From: Neckera pumila | Lineage: Eukaryota > Streptophyta > Bryopsida > Hypnales > Neckeraceae | Reading direction: 5' to 3' | Length of the DNA stretch: 64,000 nt | NCBI GenBank assembly: GCA_963969595.1 | Contig: OZ018414.1 | Span: forward strand, 22,303,660-22,367,659 | Shown: positions 26,181-39,600 of the stretch, piece by piece | Layout of the letters: every line of letters starts with the position of its first letter | Numbering within the stretch: position 1 is the first letter of the stretch | Position numbers and translations under genes: made by a program | Notes under the pieces: generated by a model | The model's database searches: none | What the model saw: only the letters and a program-made list of their open reading frames with translations | What the model was told of the DNA's origin: nothing

Positions 26181-27800
26181 TGCTGCACCTTCTATCCTTC
26201 AAGTCAGTATGTGGCAGTCGAGACGGAACTGAACATTGAGGAATGTCCACAAAGCCGACTTCGCCTCGTGACTTCGCTCCAGATTCGTTACACAGTGTCC
26301 TCCGATAGGCCAGCTCTCAAACTTCGGCTGCTCATTGGGAACACAGCATTCTTGCAATCACGGAATAGGATTTGACCTTCAAGTCTACGTGCATTGCAGT
26401 ACTCTATGCATTGTTTCCCACCGATCAAGCTCCCATTCTCAGTTCGAAAGCGTACTGTCCATGTAACGATACCAACTGAAATTTAAAGAAATATATTCTG
26501 TCTAATTTCGGTCCTAACGTATCCAATCAAACTCTCCAATAAAAAAACTCCTCGCTGCCAACAAAGCAAGTCAGTTGATTTCGCAAGCGCAGCTTTAAGA
26601 TCGAAGAACCAGTGAAATAATATAGAGCCTCATGGAAACTAACGTTGGCGGAGCCAGTTCTAACAAGGTCGTGTACGGAGAGCCTTCGAAGCGCAAAAAC
26701 ATTCCAGTACCGTTTCCTGGTGTGATTGTTGGTAAAGGTTTATAGGTTATGAGTGAGCCACGCTGCGTGACGAGCATTCCAGCAATGCAAGGCAAACCTA
26801 GCCCCTGTCCCAGTAGTCTTCTCCCACTGCACTGACGAGGCGCTTCGAAATGGCAGCTACCAGCTCTTGCACAACGCTACGTCTGCAGAGGAGCATTGGC
26901 AATAAGATAAAACGACCCGGCGGCTAGCGTTGACTTCCACCGGCCAATTCAGCACAGAACGACGCAACCTGACCTTGGAAGCACCACCGCTCCTCCGACC
27001 GGACTCTTCCAACACCTGCTAACTTCAATTGTACTCTTCACCAACAACAACACAGACAGGGCTGCACACCGTGAACGAAGCTTCCAGCTCCTCACTCAGC
27101 TTCCAGCTCTTCAGTCTTGCACTCGCGCCAGTCCCTCATTGCCCTTACTTGTCATTCCGCATGCATCCAAATGTTACACCTGCACGGGAAGGAACTATAT
27201 CCGCACCCTCAGCCAACCAGCATTTTCACAAGCACGCGCGCGCTCCGCCTCTAAACCCAACGCCGCGAAACCAGAAGAAGAGAAAAAGAAACGTATGGCC
27301 TCGGGTCTAACCAAAGAACCACCAATACGTTACCTAGACCACCGGAATTCGACTGAAACGACGCACCATGCTTGTCCGAACCCACAGCAACCCCAGGGAC
27401 AGCAATACACACCCCGTTACCTTCGAAACCCTGGGCGAATTGTAACTGCTACGACACGGCACCAAATTGGCCATGGAAGAGATCGACAGCTGCACAACGA
27501 CCCCACGCGCCCGGTCACGACCTCCAATCGACACGCAGCGACCGCGACGGCTACCCAAAGCCTGCTTGTGGCCCCGGTCCGTGATAGTTCGTAGCGACGA
27601 TGTTCGTGGAAGTTTAGTCCCGGGAGAGGTCCCGAGGTTTAGTGAACGAAGAAAAGGAGGAAGACGAAGTTCCCGCAGAGTTCCATTTGAGTTCTCGATA
27701 AGTTCCTCAACGCTCCGATTTTGTTCCGTACCTGCTCGCAAATGCCCACACTTGCTTATGAAGTTATGATCATTAAAATCAAGACTTGGCATGACACTAA
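26181..27800. promoter_or_regulatory. GC-rich island upstream of the MORC start
   Basis: About 1.6 kb is markedly GC- and CpG-richer than the flanks, and composition drops sharply to AT-rich at about 27,800. It presumably holds the MORC promoter and 5' UTR. ORFs up to 152 codons overlap on both strands (27139-27594 plus, 27334-27792 minus), but their low-complexity Arg/Pro/Thr content and mutual overlap argue against a protein. A non-coding first exon or a divergent transcript cannot be excluded. Confidence 0.45.
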
Positions 27801-28376
27801 ATGATGCAATTTAGGGCCGTGTTCCATGGTGGGAAGAATGTATCAAATGTAGAGGTATGTTTTTTCAATTAGCATAGAACATGACTTACCGAATATATGA
27901 CTATTATTCTTTTTTTTTTCAGGAGTAAAATTGGATTAAAATGAAATTGTGATTTATTCTGAATTTTAAGATATGAAGATCATATACCAAATCTTCATAA
28001 CATCTTGGTATATGACAAGAGAAATCTTTCTTCATGAGAGTTATAAACAAGGAATTATTCCTCGTCAATAGCACTATCGAAGGTGCATAGAAGTTAAATG
28101 ATAACGTAGGCTAGGAAAGTCATTGTAGGAAAGTCATCACTCTAATTCCTTTAATTCGAAGACAAGTTTATATGGAGTACTTCTTTTGGCTTGCTAAAGA
28201 CTCTTCATGGAACTCTACGAGCAGTTCAAGGAATAAATAACCAATCCCCAATTTAGTAAGAAGTCTACACCGAGTGCTCTAGATGACTTACTAAAAATCC
28301 TTCACGAGACAAATAACAAATCCCCGAGCTCAATGAAGAATCAAAGGAATTGTTGTTTAACAGTGACATGGCTAGT
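27801..28376. other. AT-rich intergenic DNA, nothing recognised
   Basis: No gene or clear repeat boundary seen. Confidence 0.45.
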
Positions 28377-28660
28377 CTATTCATGGTATTCAAGAAACTT
28401 TTAGTCAAAATCTATAAATTCTAGCCACCTCACTCTAACTTCACTTGTCTTCAAGCTGGATTGTGAACAGTCAATTGCTGTCACCTAAACAAAAAGGTGG
28501 CAAAACTTCATTTGCATGGTCTATTCATGTTCAAGAATGTCAACTTTTATTCAAGATCTATAAACTCTAGCCACCTCAATTCAACTTCACTTCAAGCCGG
28601 ATTGTGAATCATCAATTGTTGTCACTTGACAAAAAGATGGCAGGACTTCATTTGTATGGT
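28377..28660 (+). repeat. Tandem duplication, unit about 142 bp
   Basis: 28377-28520 and 28521-28660 are adjacent diverged copies. Both run from 'ctattcatg' through 'ctataaa.tctagccacctca' and 'gattgtgaa.' to 'acttcatttg.atggt'. Confidence 0.7.
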
Positions 28661-29140
28661 ACTTTAGGACATGGCAAAAAGTTGGCATTTGGAATACTTC
28701 CAACTTTAAATCAATCCCACACACAAGAGAAAAAACAACTAAATGTGATATATTATAGTTGGGACTTTCAATTCTATCTTTTAAAATGTTTGTATTGTTG
28801 AATTCTTTAAAATATCAAATATTTGTTATAGATTGGAATATATAACTTATGGAATTATAAGTGACATTTTCAAGCAAATGGCATTGATTGACTTCTTCAC
28901 ACTTCATTTGTGTACATGAAATATAACCTTCTATCATAAGTTTTCCAAAAATGCATTGAATAAAGAGCAAATAGATTGATTTCACCTTCTTGAATAAAAT
29001 ATATTGATGGTTTGGAGACATTTACCAACAATAACCAAAAAGAAATTTTCTACAAGAATCCAAAAAAAAATAACAACAAAGTTTGGTTCTAATACTAATA
29101 GAAAAAGTTGTCTCCTATAATTTTAAATTTGATCTTGCAC
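28500..29140 (+). repeat. Dispersed repeat, copy matching 33,650-34,345
   Basis: Shared phrases in the same order include 'gttcaagaatgt', 'tgttgaattct', 'ttga.t.acttctt.acacttcattt', 'ttccaaaaatgcattga' and 'aatattgatg'. The copies are diverged. This copy is followed directly by the TTAA-flanked element at 29,141. Confidence 0.45.
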
Positions 29141-29144
29141 TTAA

Positions 29145-30071
29145 CCCCTAAAGGACCAACATGTGTTTTTTGGCAACACAGAAATTTTAGGCAGGTACAT
29201 GTGACTAGAGATTTGCATATTTTTGGCTGAAATTTTAATAGAAAGTGGGGACAAGGAATATCTCTCATATGCACAAAACTTCATGGCATTTGGAAATGCG
29301 AGTCAAAAGTTATTGCATGATATGTAGTTTGTTTCTCAACTCGGGTAGTTCGAGCAGATCAGAAAAAATCATTTTTTTCACAAATAAAAATTTGAAGATT
29401 GGTTTATTAGATTTATATACATGTGGAAAGCTTTGAATCATTCCATTTTGATCAATGAGTCAAAAATTATGAGGAGTTTTAGTTTGCAGGCAGTTATGGA
29501 TTCTCTACACTAAAATAAACTTTGAAGTTTTTTTATTTTACTCAATTTTCAATATATTTTGAAAAAAATAAATTCATAGGATGTAGATTGTTTATGACAA
29601 CATTACAACCATTGAGATTGGCATTTTTCAATTCCAAAACAAAATTCTAAACAATTAGTATTTTGAATCATTCTCTACTTCTTTCTACTTATAATTTTTT
29701 TCCTGTATATTGTACAATTCCAAATGATTTGAAAATTTTCAAGCATGTAGCCGTCTTGCTTTGACAAATGAATCCAAAGAAGCACAACCATTTTGGAGTG
29801 TTTTTTTTATATAAATGTGACCTTGTGAAGTGCAGCTGCCCGTTTTTTCGTAGGCCCAAAAAAAGTTTTTTGCTACTTCAAATGCTAATATCTTGCAATC
29901 TACACGGTGAAAATTTCTGAAATTTCTTCCACATCTATTCAAACCAGAGTACTACAAGATACTATGGTTACATGTGTCCAAAAGTGATATTTTTCAAAAT
30001 TTTAATACTTGTACTAGAAATGGTAGTTTTGGAACATTTTTGGTGAAAACATAGTCAAGGAACTTTAGGGG
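29145..30071 (+). mobile_element. TTAA-flanked element, longer diverged relative (927 bp)
   Basis: Flanked by TTAA at 29141-29144 and 30072-30075, with ends CCCCTAAAGGACC and the complement of CCCCTAAAGTTCC, so the terminal motif is that of the 577-bp elements. The interior shares only short phrases with them. No transposase ORF. Confidence 0.55.
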
Positions 30072-30075
30072 TTAA

Positions 30076-33000
30076 ATTAAAGGGCAACTAATTATTGAAG
30101 TTGTTTCATAAATATATTAGCAATGTTACAAGCAAGCATAACAAAGTTGAAAAACTCATTTTACATCTTATACTTACAACAAATAATTCATACTTCTACT
30201 TCAAATAACCTCATTTCCATCTTTTACATATTAATCCCTTGTGAATATGAAATCCAAATTTGACTCATGAAGAGTTTGTTATATGAATCTTGATCATCAA
30301 AAAGTTAATTATTCATTCAATAAAAAAAATACTTCTTCTTGTATTTTTGTACCAAAGTAATGTATACTAAACAAATTTTTTAGACTCTTAGCTTCATATA
30401 TTCTTTTTCAAAAATTGACCCTCAATAATTACTTCAATAAATAAAAATCTAAAAATCCTAAAATTCTCTATCATTATAATTTTAGATTTCCAATTTATAA
30501 CAAAAGAATTCTTGCTGAAATCATTAATATTTAATTCATGATATATTATAGAGGGAATTTGAATATTTTTTTTTAAAATATTGATAAAAAAATTGTTAAT
30601 ATGATGGTAGATTTATGTTTGGATATAATTGGGTTGAAAATTATCACTAAATTCTAATGATGACCTTTAAATTAGAATTGGTTTAACCATTTTGGGGATG
30701 TAATTTAAATATTGACAAATATAGGGTGCATTAGATGTGAAGAGTCACTTAAACATGACTTGTCTATGGAATCATGAGGCCAAACGACTAAAATGATGAA
30801 ATGAGGCCACGACAATCATGATTCTATAAGACAATAATCATAAAATGAAGCTATACAATTGTAACCACAACTATTGCTTCATATAATTTGTGTGTCCATT
30901 CACCTACATCATCCACAATTGGAATATTTTAATATAAATAATAAATGTAATAAAAATATAATTTTGACCTTTCAAAATTGAAGAGTTTTTTCAAATCCAA
31001 ATTTATTTATTCATATTTATAAATTTATTTTGGATTTTATTTTATTGATGCCAACAATAAAAAATAGTATTAGTCACTAACTCTATACTATTAATGATGT
31101 TTATTGAAGATTGAAAATTTGGGGTGTCATTTCTAGCTTAAAAGATCTTAGTAGCAAAAATGTGTCCCTCACATAGATGTAGAAACCTCAAAAGCATGAT
31201 TGTTGGATTAGATCATTATCTTGCAAACGAGCTTGCAAAGAACAAGCATATAAAGGTATGAAGGTCATGCTCAATGAGAATGTGCACCCTTTCCTCAACA
31301 TCGTCAATTGATGGCATGGTCAAAAAGATCTACAATATCCTCCTTCAAAATCTAAACTTACTGCAACCCAACTCCAAGCACATGCCTACAAAAAGGTTAT
31401 CGCAAGAAACACATGTATTGTTTTTGTCACAAAGAAAGTGTTGGGGTTTTCCATTGCAATAACTTTTGAACACTGACTTGCATCAATTTGAAATTTATAT
31501 TGGAGATGGTTGTCTTGACTGTAATCATAATCCATATTTTTTAGAAATTAAAATAATACTTTTTTTATTTTAAAGTGCATTTTGTAATTTTGACAATTCT
31601 TCAATTTAAGGGGGGTTTAGTACTATAGAATATCCAAAATTAGTGATTTTGAGCTGAAATTTTGGTAGCTATTTTCATAGTACGCGGGCATATTCTTACT
31701 AAGGAGCATCTCAAAACACATTATATTATGTCATCCACATTCATTCAAATAGGCCTCCTTGCGCATATACTTTTGAAAATTGAAGACAATTTCAAGATTA
31801 TTTTTTGGGTGAAATCTCTTCACCATGAAGTCCTTACAAATGGCCAATTTCAAGCTTTTTTGTAATTTTTTCCTATTTTTTACAAATGTAAACTTAGAAA
31901 TTACAATATCCTTCAAAAAATTTATTATTCTAATTTGTGAATAACTTTTGATATTTTAAATTTTCAAATTTTGGTAATGCATTATTTTTAATATTATGCT
32001 AATTATCTTGATTTGATTTGATTTTTAAATATCTTTTCCAAAAGGTCACAATGCAATGAGTACAATGAATACTAGGCCAAAGTGGAACAAAATCAACAAA
32101 GTCATTCTTACAACTACCCAAAAGTCCTTACTAATTATTTTGCTTTCATCACTAGTCAATCCAACCTCTTTATACCTCTTTGTCAAACAATTGTACTTGC
32201 AAGAGACCAAGAAATACAAACACAAGATATTAAAAATATAGAGGTTTCAGTTACATCGGATTTCAACCTTCTACCTTACATACTACAAGGGCCAGGTCCA
32301 AATATATGACCATTTAATTGTCGCCCTACCGAGTCCAATAGATAGACACTTTCATAGAGTACACAATGTCTCCATCATCCTCTTGCACCTATGATCACTT
32401 AGTGGCCTTGTCATCTTTCAAATATCATTTATCAAGCCATAAGGAACTACAACTTTAGGAAGGGTTGCGTCAAATATATGATGATCCCGATCCCATTCGA
32501 CAATCTACATTGCCTTCTAACTAGTTCAATAAAGCCCGAAGTTACTAAGGGAAATATATCCTACAATTTGATATAGAAGAGACACAAGATTAGAAGATCT
32601 ATTGTCTGGCCATGACAAGCTCTTGTATCAATACATCCACGTCATGCAATAGTCGAACGGATACTCATGCTCTCACAATAGTATACACTATGGACATTAC
32701 ATTTTATGTTGCCTTGGAGACATTGAATTACATCACCTTGAAGATGAGGGCACACGTGTGGAAGTGCATTACAAATGGGAGTTTTACACCATTCCCAAAG
32801 GCCAATCGTAATGACCACTTTTTTTGGATTCCCACATCTATGTGAGGTTACATTTTAGAATTTTCATTGCCACGGTCTACCGAGCCGGAAACAAGGCACC
32901 GCAATTTTTAATCTTCAGTGGAGGCACTAGTAGAGCAATGAATAGCTGAGCCCTAGTTATTCTTATATTTTATCATTTTTTGAATAAATATGTTGGCCTC

Positions 33001-33640
33001 TTCAAGAAAAAACCAATCCAAGCCATTTCATTATTTTATGACACACAATATTGTAAAAAATTCAAAGTTGAAGGTACAAGATACCTACTTGTGCCATTAG
33101 ACTCCTCTTGAAGCAAAAATACTCTAATTTCTATTGATTGTTTAAATGAACTTTTTAATTTCTCTTGATTGCTTATGAGAACTCATGGTGGTTTTGGATG
33201 GATGAAGATGACTATTTGGAGTCCAAATATAGGGCACATTACCTTACATTATGTAGTTTACAGCGATGGTGCATGAAGGGAAGAATGTCATAAATTTAGT
33301 CTACTTTGGTTGCTCATTTGATGTCTTCTCCAATTTTGGTCTTCATAGCAAATGCACATGGCTTTGTATCAAATATTCTATTTTTTTATAAAAATTGGTT
33401 GGTTTGTGCCTAGAAGCAATTGAAAGTGCTCCCATACAAATGACCTTTAATTTATGCTTGGAAGTAAAATTGGATGAAAATGGTTGGAATGTAGCTTATA
33501 GTACAAAATAAAGATTGTGATGCAAAACTCTGTAATAATTTTAATCATGAAAGAGGATATTTCTTTATGAATGACACAATTGAACTTGAATTGAAACAAA
33601 ATAGTATGAAGCATTGTTGAAAAAGTATTTTTCAACAAAA
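30076..33640. other. AT-rich intergenic DNA with a decayed coding-like patch
   Basis: Mostly unstructured A/T-rich sequence. Around 32,050-32,900 the plus strand is somewhat less AT-rich and has three short ORFs (75, 61 and 77 codons) in broken succession, possibly a decayed transposon protein. I recognise no motif. Confidence 0.35.
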
Positions 33641-33649
33641 ACATTGTCC

Positions 33650-34345
33650 TAAAAAGGCCCTTTTTTATGTTCAAGAATGTTATGCCAAACAATCAACTTC
33701 AACTTCTATTCAAGTCATATCAACTAGAGCTAAGATTTGAAAAGTCAAATTGCACTTTAACTTCAAGCCAAATCATGAAAAATCAACTCCATCCACAAAA
33801 AAAAAACAAGTGCTCCAAGGTCACATCTGTAGAGTTAAATTTCACTTCATGAGAAAGCACAAGCACTCAAGAGGCGACATTTGCACATTATCTTCCATCT
33901 CTAACTTGAGCCCCTTCCCTTACTAATGATTCATGTCTAAATGAAATATAGTTTTGATGTTTCAATGTTTTGTCTAATAATATTTGTGTTGTTGAATTCT
34001 CAAAAGCAAATAATTTGAATAATACATTAGAATGGACAAGAGTGAATGAGACATGTTTTAGGAATTGGCTTTGATCAACTTCTTTACACTTCATTTATCG
34101 GATAACACATGACATATAGCCATTGTAATCAAATTCTTCCAAAAATACATTGAGCAAAGACCAATAAAATTGATTTTACAATCTTAAAAAAATATTGATG
34201 ATGAGGACTTTGTTAGACATCAAATAAAGACTATAGAATTTTTTTCGCAAACTAAGATCTAAAAAGCATGTCAGATAAATTTGACTTAAGTACTAATGGA
34301 AGAAATTGCATCTCACATTTTATAAACACTCACCTTTCAACTTCT
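33650..34345 (+). repeat. Dispersed repeat, second copy of 28,500-29,140
   Basis: Same order of landmarks as the first copy, with divergence and small indels. No coding potential. Confidence 0.45.
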
Positions 34346-34696
34346 CAAGGACCAAGAGCTAGTGCAAATTTCTAATTTTTTGAAGTTTATTATAAAATGC
34401 AACTTAGAATAATAATTTCAAAATGGATATTAAACTAAAGTTGTAAATATGATCCACAAGGCACTAACATCAAACTCAAAATAATTTTAGGAAATAATTT
34501 TGGATTTTTTTGCAAAAAATATTAAAAATTAAAAATTAAATAAAATGATAAATTTTGTTGTATGGATATAAACTATGGAATGTAGTTAAATTTTGTTTGA
34601 AATTTGTGACTAAATTTTCATTTCTAAACTGCATTTTATAAAAAGAAATCCCATTTTAAAACTATTAGACTATTCCCAATCCTTAAGGAATTGACA

Positions 34697-34971
34697 CATT
34701 AGAAGAGATTTGAGGCCTCCCAAAGCCTGCAAGTTATCCTTTGTTCTCTATAGGAATGCAAGAAAACTGCTGGCTGATGTAGTCGAGACAGTGCCATGTC
34801 AATTTCTAAAAATAAAATAAAAAAATGGCCTAAAATGATATTTGGGAGAGAATTTTTTATTTTTTTATTTTTTTGAAAAAAAAATTCTGACAGCCTATAT
34901 CGGCTGTTCACAGGCCAGATTGGAGAACGGGTCTGAAACGGCCCTTCAATGCCCTCAAATCTCTTCTAATG
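34697..34971 (+). mobile_element. MITE-like element with CATTAGA ends, copy 1 (275 bp)
   Basis: Left end CATTAGAAGAGATTTGAGGC, right end the complement of CATTAGAAGAGATTTGAGGG. An internal A/T-rich tract is flanked by 'gacagcctatatcggctgtt'. A second copy in inverted orientation lies at 53,262-53,555. I could not fix a target-site duplication. Confidence 0.7.
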
Positions 34972-35664
34972 TTTATATTGGACTACATTTCATTAACATC
35001 TAGTGCATTTTAAACTTCATCTACACATAATATATTCTAAAATAATCTATAAATAATACATTATAAACTCCCTTCATATATGAAAATGTAAAAAAACCCT
35101 CTAATCACTTTGTTAATGTATCGATTATGTTTTATTTTGTAGTCTTGTAAGAATATTGCTATTATTTTTGCCATGCATCTCTACTTCATCTAATCCATAG
35201 TACAATATATATGATTCTCCTTAGACCTTTAAGAATTCACTCGATAAGTAACTACATGACCATTTTAGAGCTTTGAAACTTGTAAAAGCACGGTTGCTTT
35301 TATGTGAGCTTAGAATCATGAACATGTGAGTATAAGAATCTATACCTAAATTATGGGAGTCTATACACCTGTTGATGTCTATATTATAGTTCTAAACCTT
35401 CCATAATTATAGTGTACATACTTTATAAAAACATATATTACAAGTGTTTACACTATAAGCACCTTAAATGACCTTAAATGGTTGTGTATCTAAGTATCTA
35501 CTTATACATTTGCTCAAGGCTCATAAGCTCACATTTTTATGCTCACATGCTAGCATTAATGGGGGAAGGATACATGACGTCATGCACAACATTGTATAAT
35601 TAGGCAATGGTCTCCTCTATGTTGGGAAGATATTGAGCCTCCCTAGATGCATTTGAGGGATTAT
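34972..35664. other. AT-rich intergenic DNA, nothing recognised
   Basis: No gene seen. Confidence 0.45.
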
Positions 35665-36035
35665 CAATTAATGCAAGGATTGGAGTTGGCTGAGGAGCTA
35701 TATAACAAGATTTTGTTCACTCTGAAGAGCCCCTCGTCAAGGATGCAAAAGGGAACACTACCTCATCAGTAAACAATGTTACACTACATGCCACACTAAC
35801 TTATTAGTATTGGTAATTTAGTGGAAGTCCATAACTCTTGATGACTATGCATCCTATGCAAATGATGGGTGCATGTGTAATTATACAAAAAGTATGTTCA
35901 ATTCATTGGCCTTGACATGACATTGTTTGCCAATGAGGCCAAGGTCCTTTCTGCATCCTTGACAAGGAACTCTCGGCAGGGAACAAAATTAGCTTCTACA
36001 GCTGCTCAGCCAGCCCCAATCTTGATATTAACCTT
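35665..36035. repeat. Imperfect inverted repeat, arms about 110 bp
   Basis: The plus-strand stretch 35,680-35,795 ('ggagttggctgaggagct', 'ctcgtcaaggatgcaaaagg', 'cagtaaacaatgt') recurs as reverse complement at 35,915-36,025 ('ggggctggctgagcagct', 'cttgtcaaggatgcagaaag', 'ttggcaaacaatgt'). The central spacer is about 120 bp. Probable foldback or head-to-head duplicated fragment. Confidence 0.6.
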
Positions 36036-36640
36036 TTAAGGCCAAGCCTATCGATTTTGGTCGATTTAATCTAAATTTTGGATAAAATTTTAGCCAATGG
36101 CCCACTTGTAAGCCAAATCTGAATGAAATATGAGGGCATGCATCTGACAAGTCAATGTATAAGCCCATTTACAGTGATTTTGAATGAGTATCAATCTCAC
36201 AGAAAGGAAATTTGAGTGAATCATGGTCATGGAATCTTTATGGTCATGCCTAAAAAATCCTTTTAGATTATGTTGCATGAGATATGATGTAGTCTACATC
36301 CCTTCCATGTAGACAAATCAACACAAGGTCCAATTCTTGTTCAAATTTTTGTTGAAAATTGCCACTATGTTAGATATCCTTGAACTGTTCCAGGACACCT
36401 TTGACACTAAAGAATTAATTGATAAGTCCCTCTAAGATATCTAACAAGGCATAATACCTTCCCAACATGGGGAGAACCATTGCCCGGTTATGAGAGTTTG
36501 CGATGGCAACCCAAGTCAACTACTGAAAGAAAAACGGACTAAACTCACTACCATAACTTACATGTGGCCCATCCGTTTGCCCCATGATGATCACCACCAG
36601 CTTCAGGTGGTCACACATTCCGAACCAAATCTTGTGGGCC

Positions 36641-36692
36641 AAATTTCAATCTCAAATTTCAATCTCAAATTTCAATCTCAAATTCCAATCTC
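36641..36692 (+). repeat. Tandem repeat, 13-bp unit x 4
   Basis: Four units of AAATTTCAATCTC, the last with one change. Confidence 0.9.
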
Positions 36693-39600
36693 CTATATGT
36701 GAAAAAAATTCAGCACCTTTGCCTATGGAATATGCTTTACTTTGTTCATATTCCAGCTGACAAATTAATGATTTATCCAGTGTCAGTACAGATCCCAGCT
36801 GGTCCAAGAGGCCAGGAGTTGCGGGACAATGTTTTAGAGTGTTGGGCCACGGGGCCATGGACCCATGGTATTGTAACTTATTAATAAGTGGTTCATGTTG
36901 CTCCTGTTGTCGAGTTTTTCACCGCTTTTTCATGGCACTTTTGTCCCTCCATTGATGTTGTCGGTAAGGGAGTCTGCTCTAAATGCACCCGCGTTCTAAA
37001 CGCGACCCCTATCTAAAAATGATTGACATGTTGCTTGAAATATCTATTACTATAGACGATGAGTTAGGCAGGCTTAAATGTTCACTTTAAAAGCAAACTA
37101 CCTTAATTACAATAGTTAACTTGTACTAAAGGACCATTAGGTGTTTGGACGATGAATGAATGCCAACATGATGTTCCAAGCATACAAAAATCTTCATTTT
37201 GTCATCCATCTAAATGTTTGTAGATTTTACAGTTTAATTCTTTTATACTTGTACAACATAGATTTTTAGAATTTACTCTTCTTTACAAATGTTCTTTTTG
37301 AGTTCAAGGATCAAAGCTATGTTTGACCTCAAAAAGCAACTTTTTCAATGCAAAAAAATAGCCTTTCAAAAGGAATTGAATAAATAAGTCAAAGAAAGTT
37401 ATTTAGAAAGTGTAATTAGAATTATGAAAGAAAGAAAATCTTGTAGAAACTACATGTATTAAATCTATAATCAATTTTTAGAAGCAAGTATTGTAATTTT
37501 CATTTCAAATCTTGTTGAAAATTATTGGTTAGTATAGTAAGTGGTCGTACTATACGGATATAACCTATGTGTCACATTTTGCAACTTTTGTTCGAAAGCC
37601 ATCATTAATTTATTATTCTAAGTTGTCTTTAATAATACATCTTTATAATTTTGGAAATTTGGAGTATTCTTTGGTCCTTCAGGGATTAAAGAGACATTGG
37701 CATGTAAGAGTCATATTGTTACTTGAGATCAAGGTTTGTAGGCCTTCCTTTATTCTACCTTTTATAAATGTAATATTTGAATTCAAGATGAATTTTTGAC
37801 TTTCCAATAAGCATTTTTTTTTAATGCATTACTATTGGGGAAAAATTGAATGGTTTGAAATGAAGGTGGTAGCAACATGTATAGATGTATGCTATTTTAT
37901 TTCAAAAAATTGTTGAAAAGAGATACTTGGACTTGAAAATGAGGTAAATAAAAAGGCTTGAAGCCCATATATGAAGGATTCATTTGTTAGAAAGGGATAA
38001 TTAGCATCCCAAGTGGTTTTGTAGGTTATCAAATATGTGGTTGTATATAGTTATCAAATTTGACAATCTTTTGTCAAATTGTGGATTAAACTCCATCCTT
38101 TAATTTTTTTTGAAGTCAAAGAATAAAGTGTAAATGGTTTCTTATTCAAATTTGTCACGGGCTAAAACTTTCAACCAACCAATGGAATTGTTGTAACCTC
38201 AAAGAAAGAGAACATCGGCAATAAGTTCAAGGAAGGGAAATATGACTTTTCTTGTAATTCCTTCAAAACTGCTCTTTTTGTAACTACTATAGATTGCAAT
38301 CTCCACCAAATCTTATAAAATAACCAAATTATTGTTAAAAATTATGAACATTTTCCACCTACTATTTTTTATTCTATATAAAAAATCCCAATTCAAAACA
38401 TTCTTACAAAGATATGTTTCTCCAAAGTGCGCTTCCAAATTTTCTATTGGCCCAAGGAAAACATCAAATTTAAATATCTACTAAAACATATGGATAAATT
38501 ATTTGAATATTTTATTTTCTCATTCCTAATATAACTACAAGATCATGCAATACATTCCAATTACTATTTTTTAGATTTAAGAAAATTTGCTTGAATTCTT
38601 GGAAATTTTAACCAATTTTGAAGATTTAGCCTTTGAGGGCTTGAACTAGTTCAGATCTTCAAATTACAATGAATATTTTTATCTTAGAAGAGTTTTAAAA
38701 TTGGATTATAAATTAAAAATAGTAAAGTCCATTTTATGAAGATGATATCAAATTCAAAGAGATCAATTTGATCAAATTGAGATGAGCAATTATAGGCTAG
38801 AAGTAGCCAAATTAAACAATAAAGTAATGTGTTTCCAGTTGTTATTTGGGAATTAGGGCCTTAGATAAGACGTAAGACCAAAAAACATTTTAAATGTGTT
38901 GAACCAATCTTTTTTTGTGGCATAGCAATTAATAAGAATTCAAGCAAAAAATAGACAAAAATCATCCAATGTGCATTGTGAAACTAAAAGTTCTTTGTCA
39001 TCTACAAGATGCAAAGTGGTTGCACCATCTTTTCATGGTTAATGTATAATTGCTATTAGTGGACTCTTCGAAGAATTCTACCATAATATAATTGCTTTGA
39101 AAATCATTTCGTAAGGTAGGGTATTGCTTTAGGGTTGACCATTGAGGAACTTGGAATCCTTGGATAAGGGCAAGGGTAGGTATTGCCTATAGGATTGGTT
39201 GTGGAGTCCAGCCCTGCTTCCATCCTCCTTGTTTGCTCAAGGTAATGAAATTTGGAGTTTAGTTTCAAAAATGGCATGTCTTTGAAAGAAGAGGATTGTA
39301 GCCTTTTGCAAATTTGAAGTTGAAGGAAAGTGGCCGGTGAGAATTTAATAAAGAGGTAGACACATCCAAAACTGTCAATATAAGTAATTCAGCATAGTTG
39401 GAGTCATTTTTTTCTAAAACTAATATTTTTGTAGTATTAGCGAGTGAAAATCATGAATATTAAAAAAATAATTAGATTTTTTTGGTTGTAGTATGTCATT
39501 TCCATGATTTTTCAAAGTGGCGTCTCCATAGACCACTAAAACTATCACATGGGTGAACCCAAAACTGAAATCTACAAAAATTTATAGTCAGCAAATGAGA

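Noticed and set aside
27139..27792. Overlapping ORFs of about 150 codons on both strands
   Set aside because: They overlap on opposite strands in GC-rich DNA, are low in complexity and show no domain.
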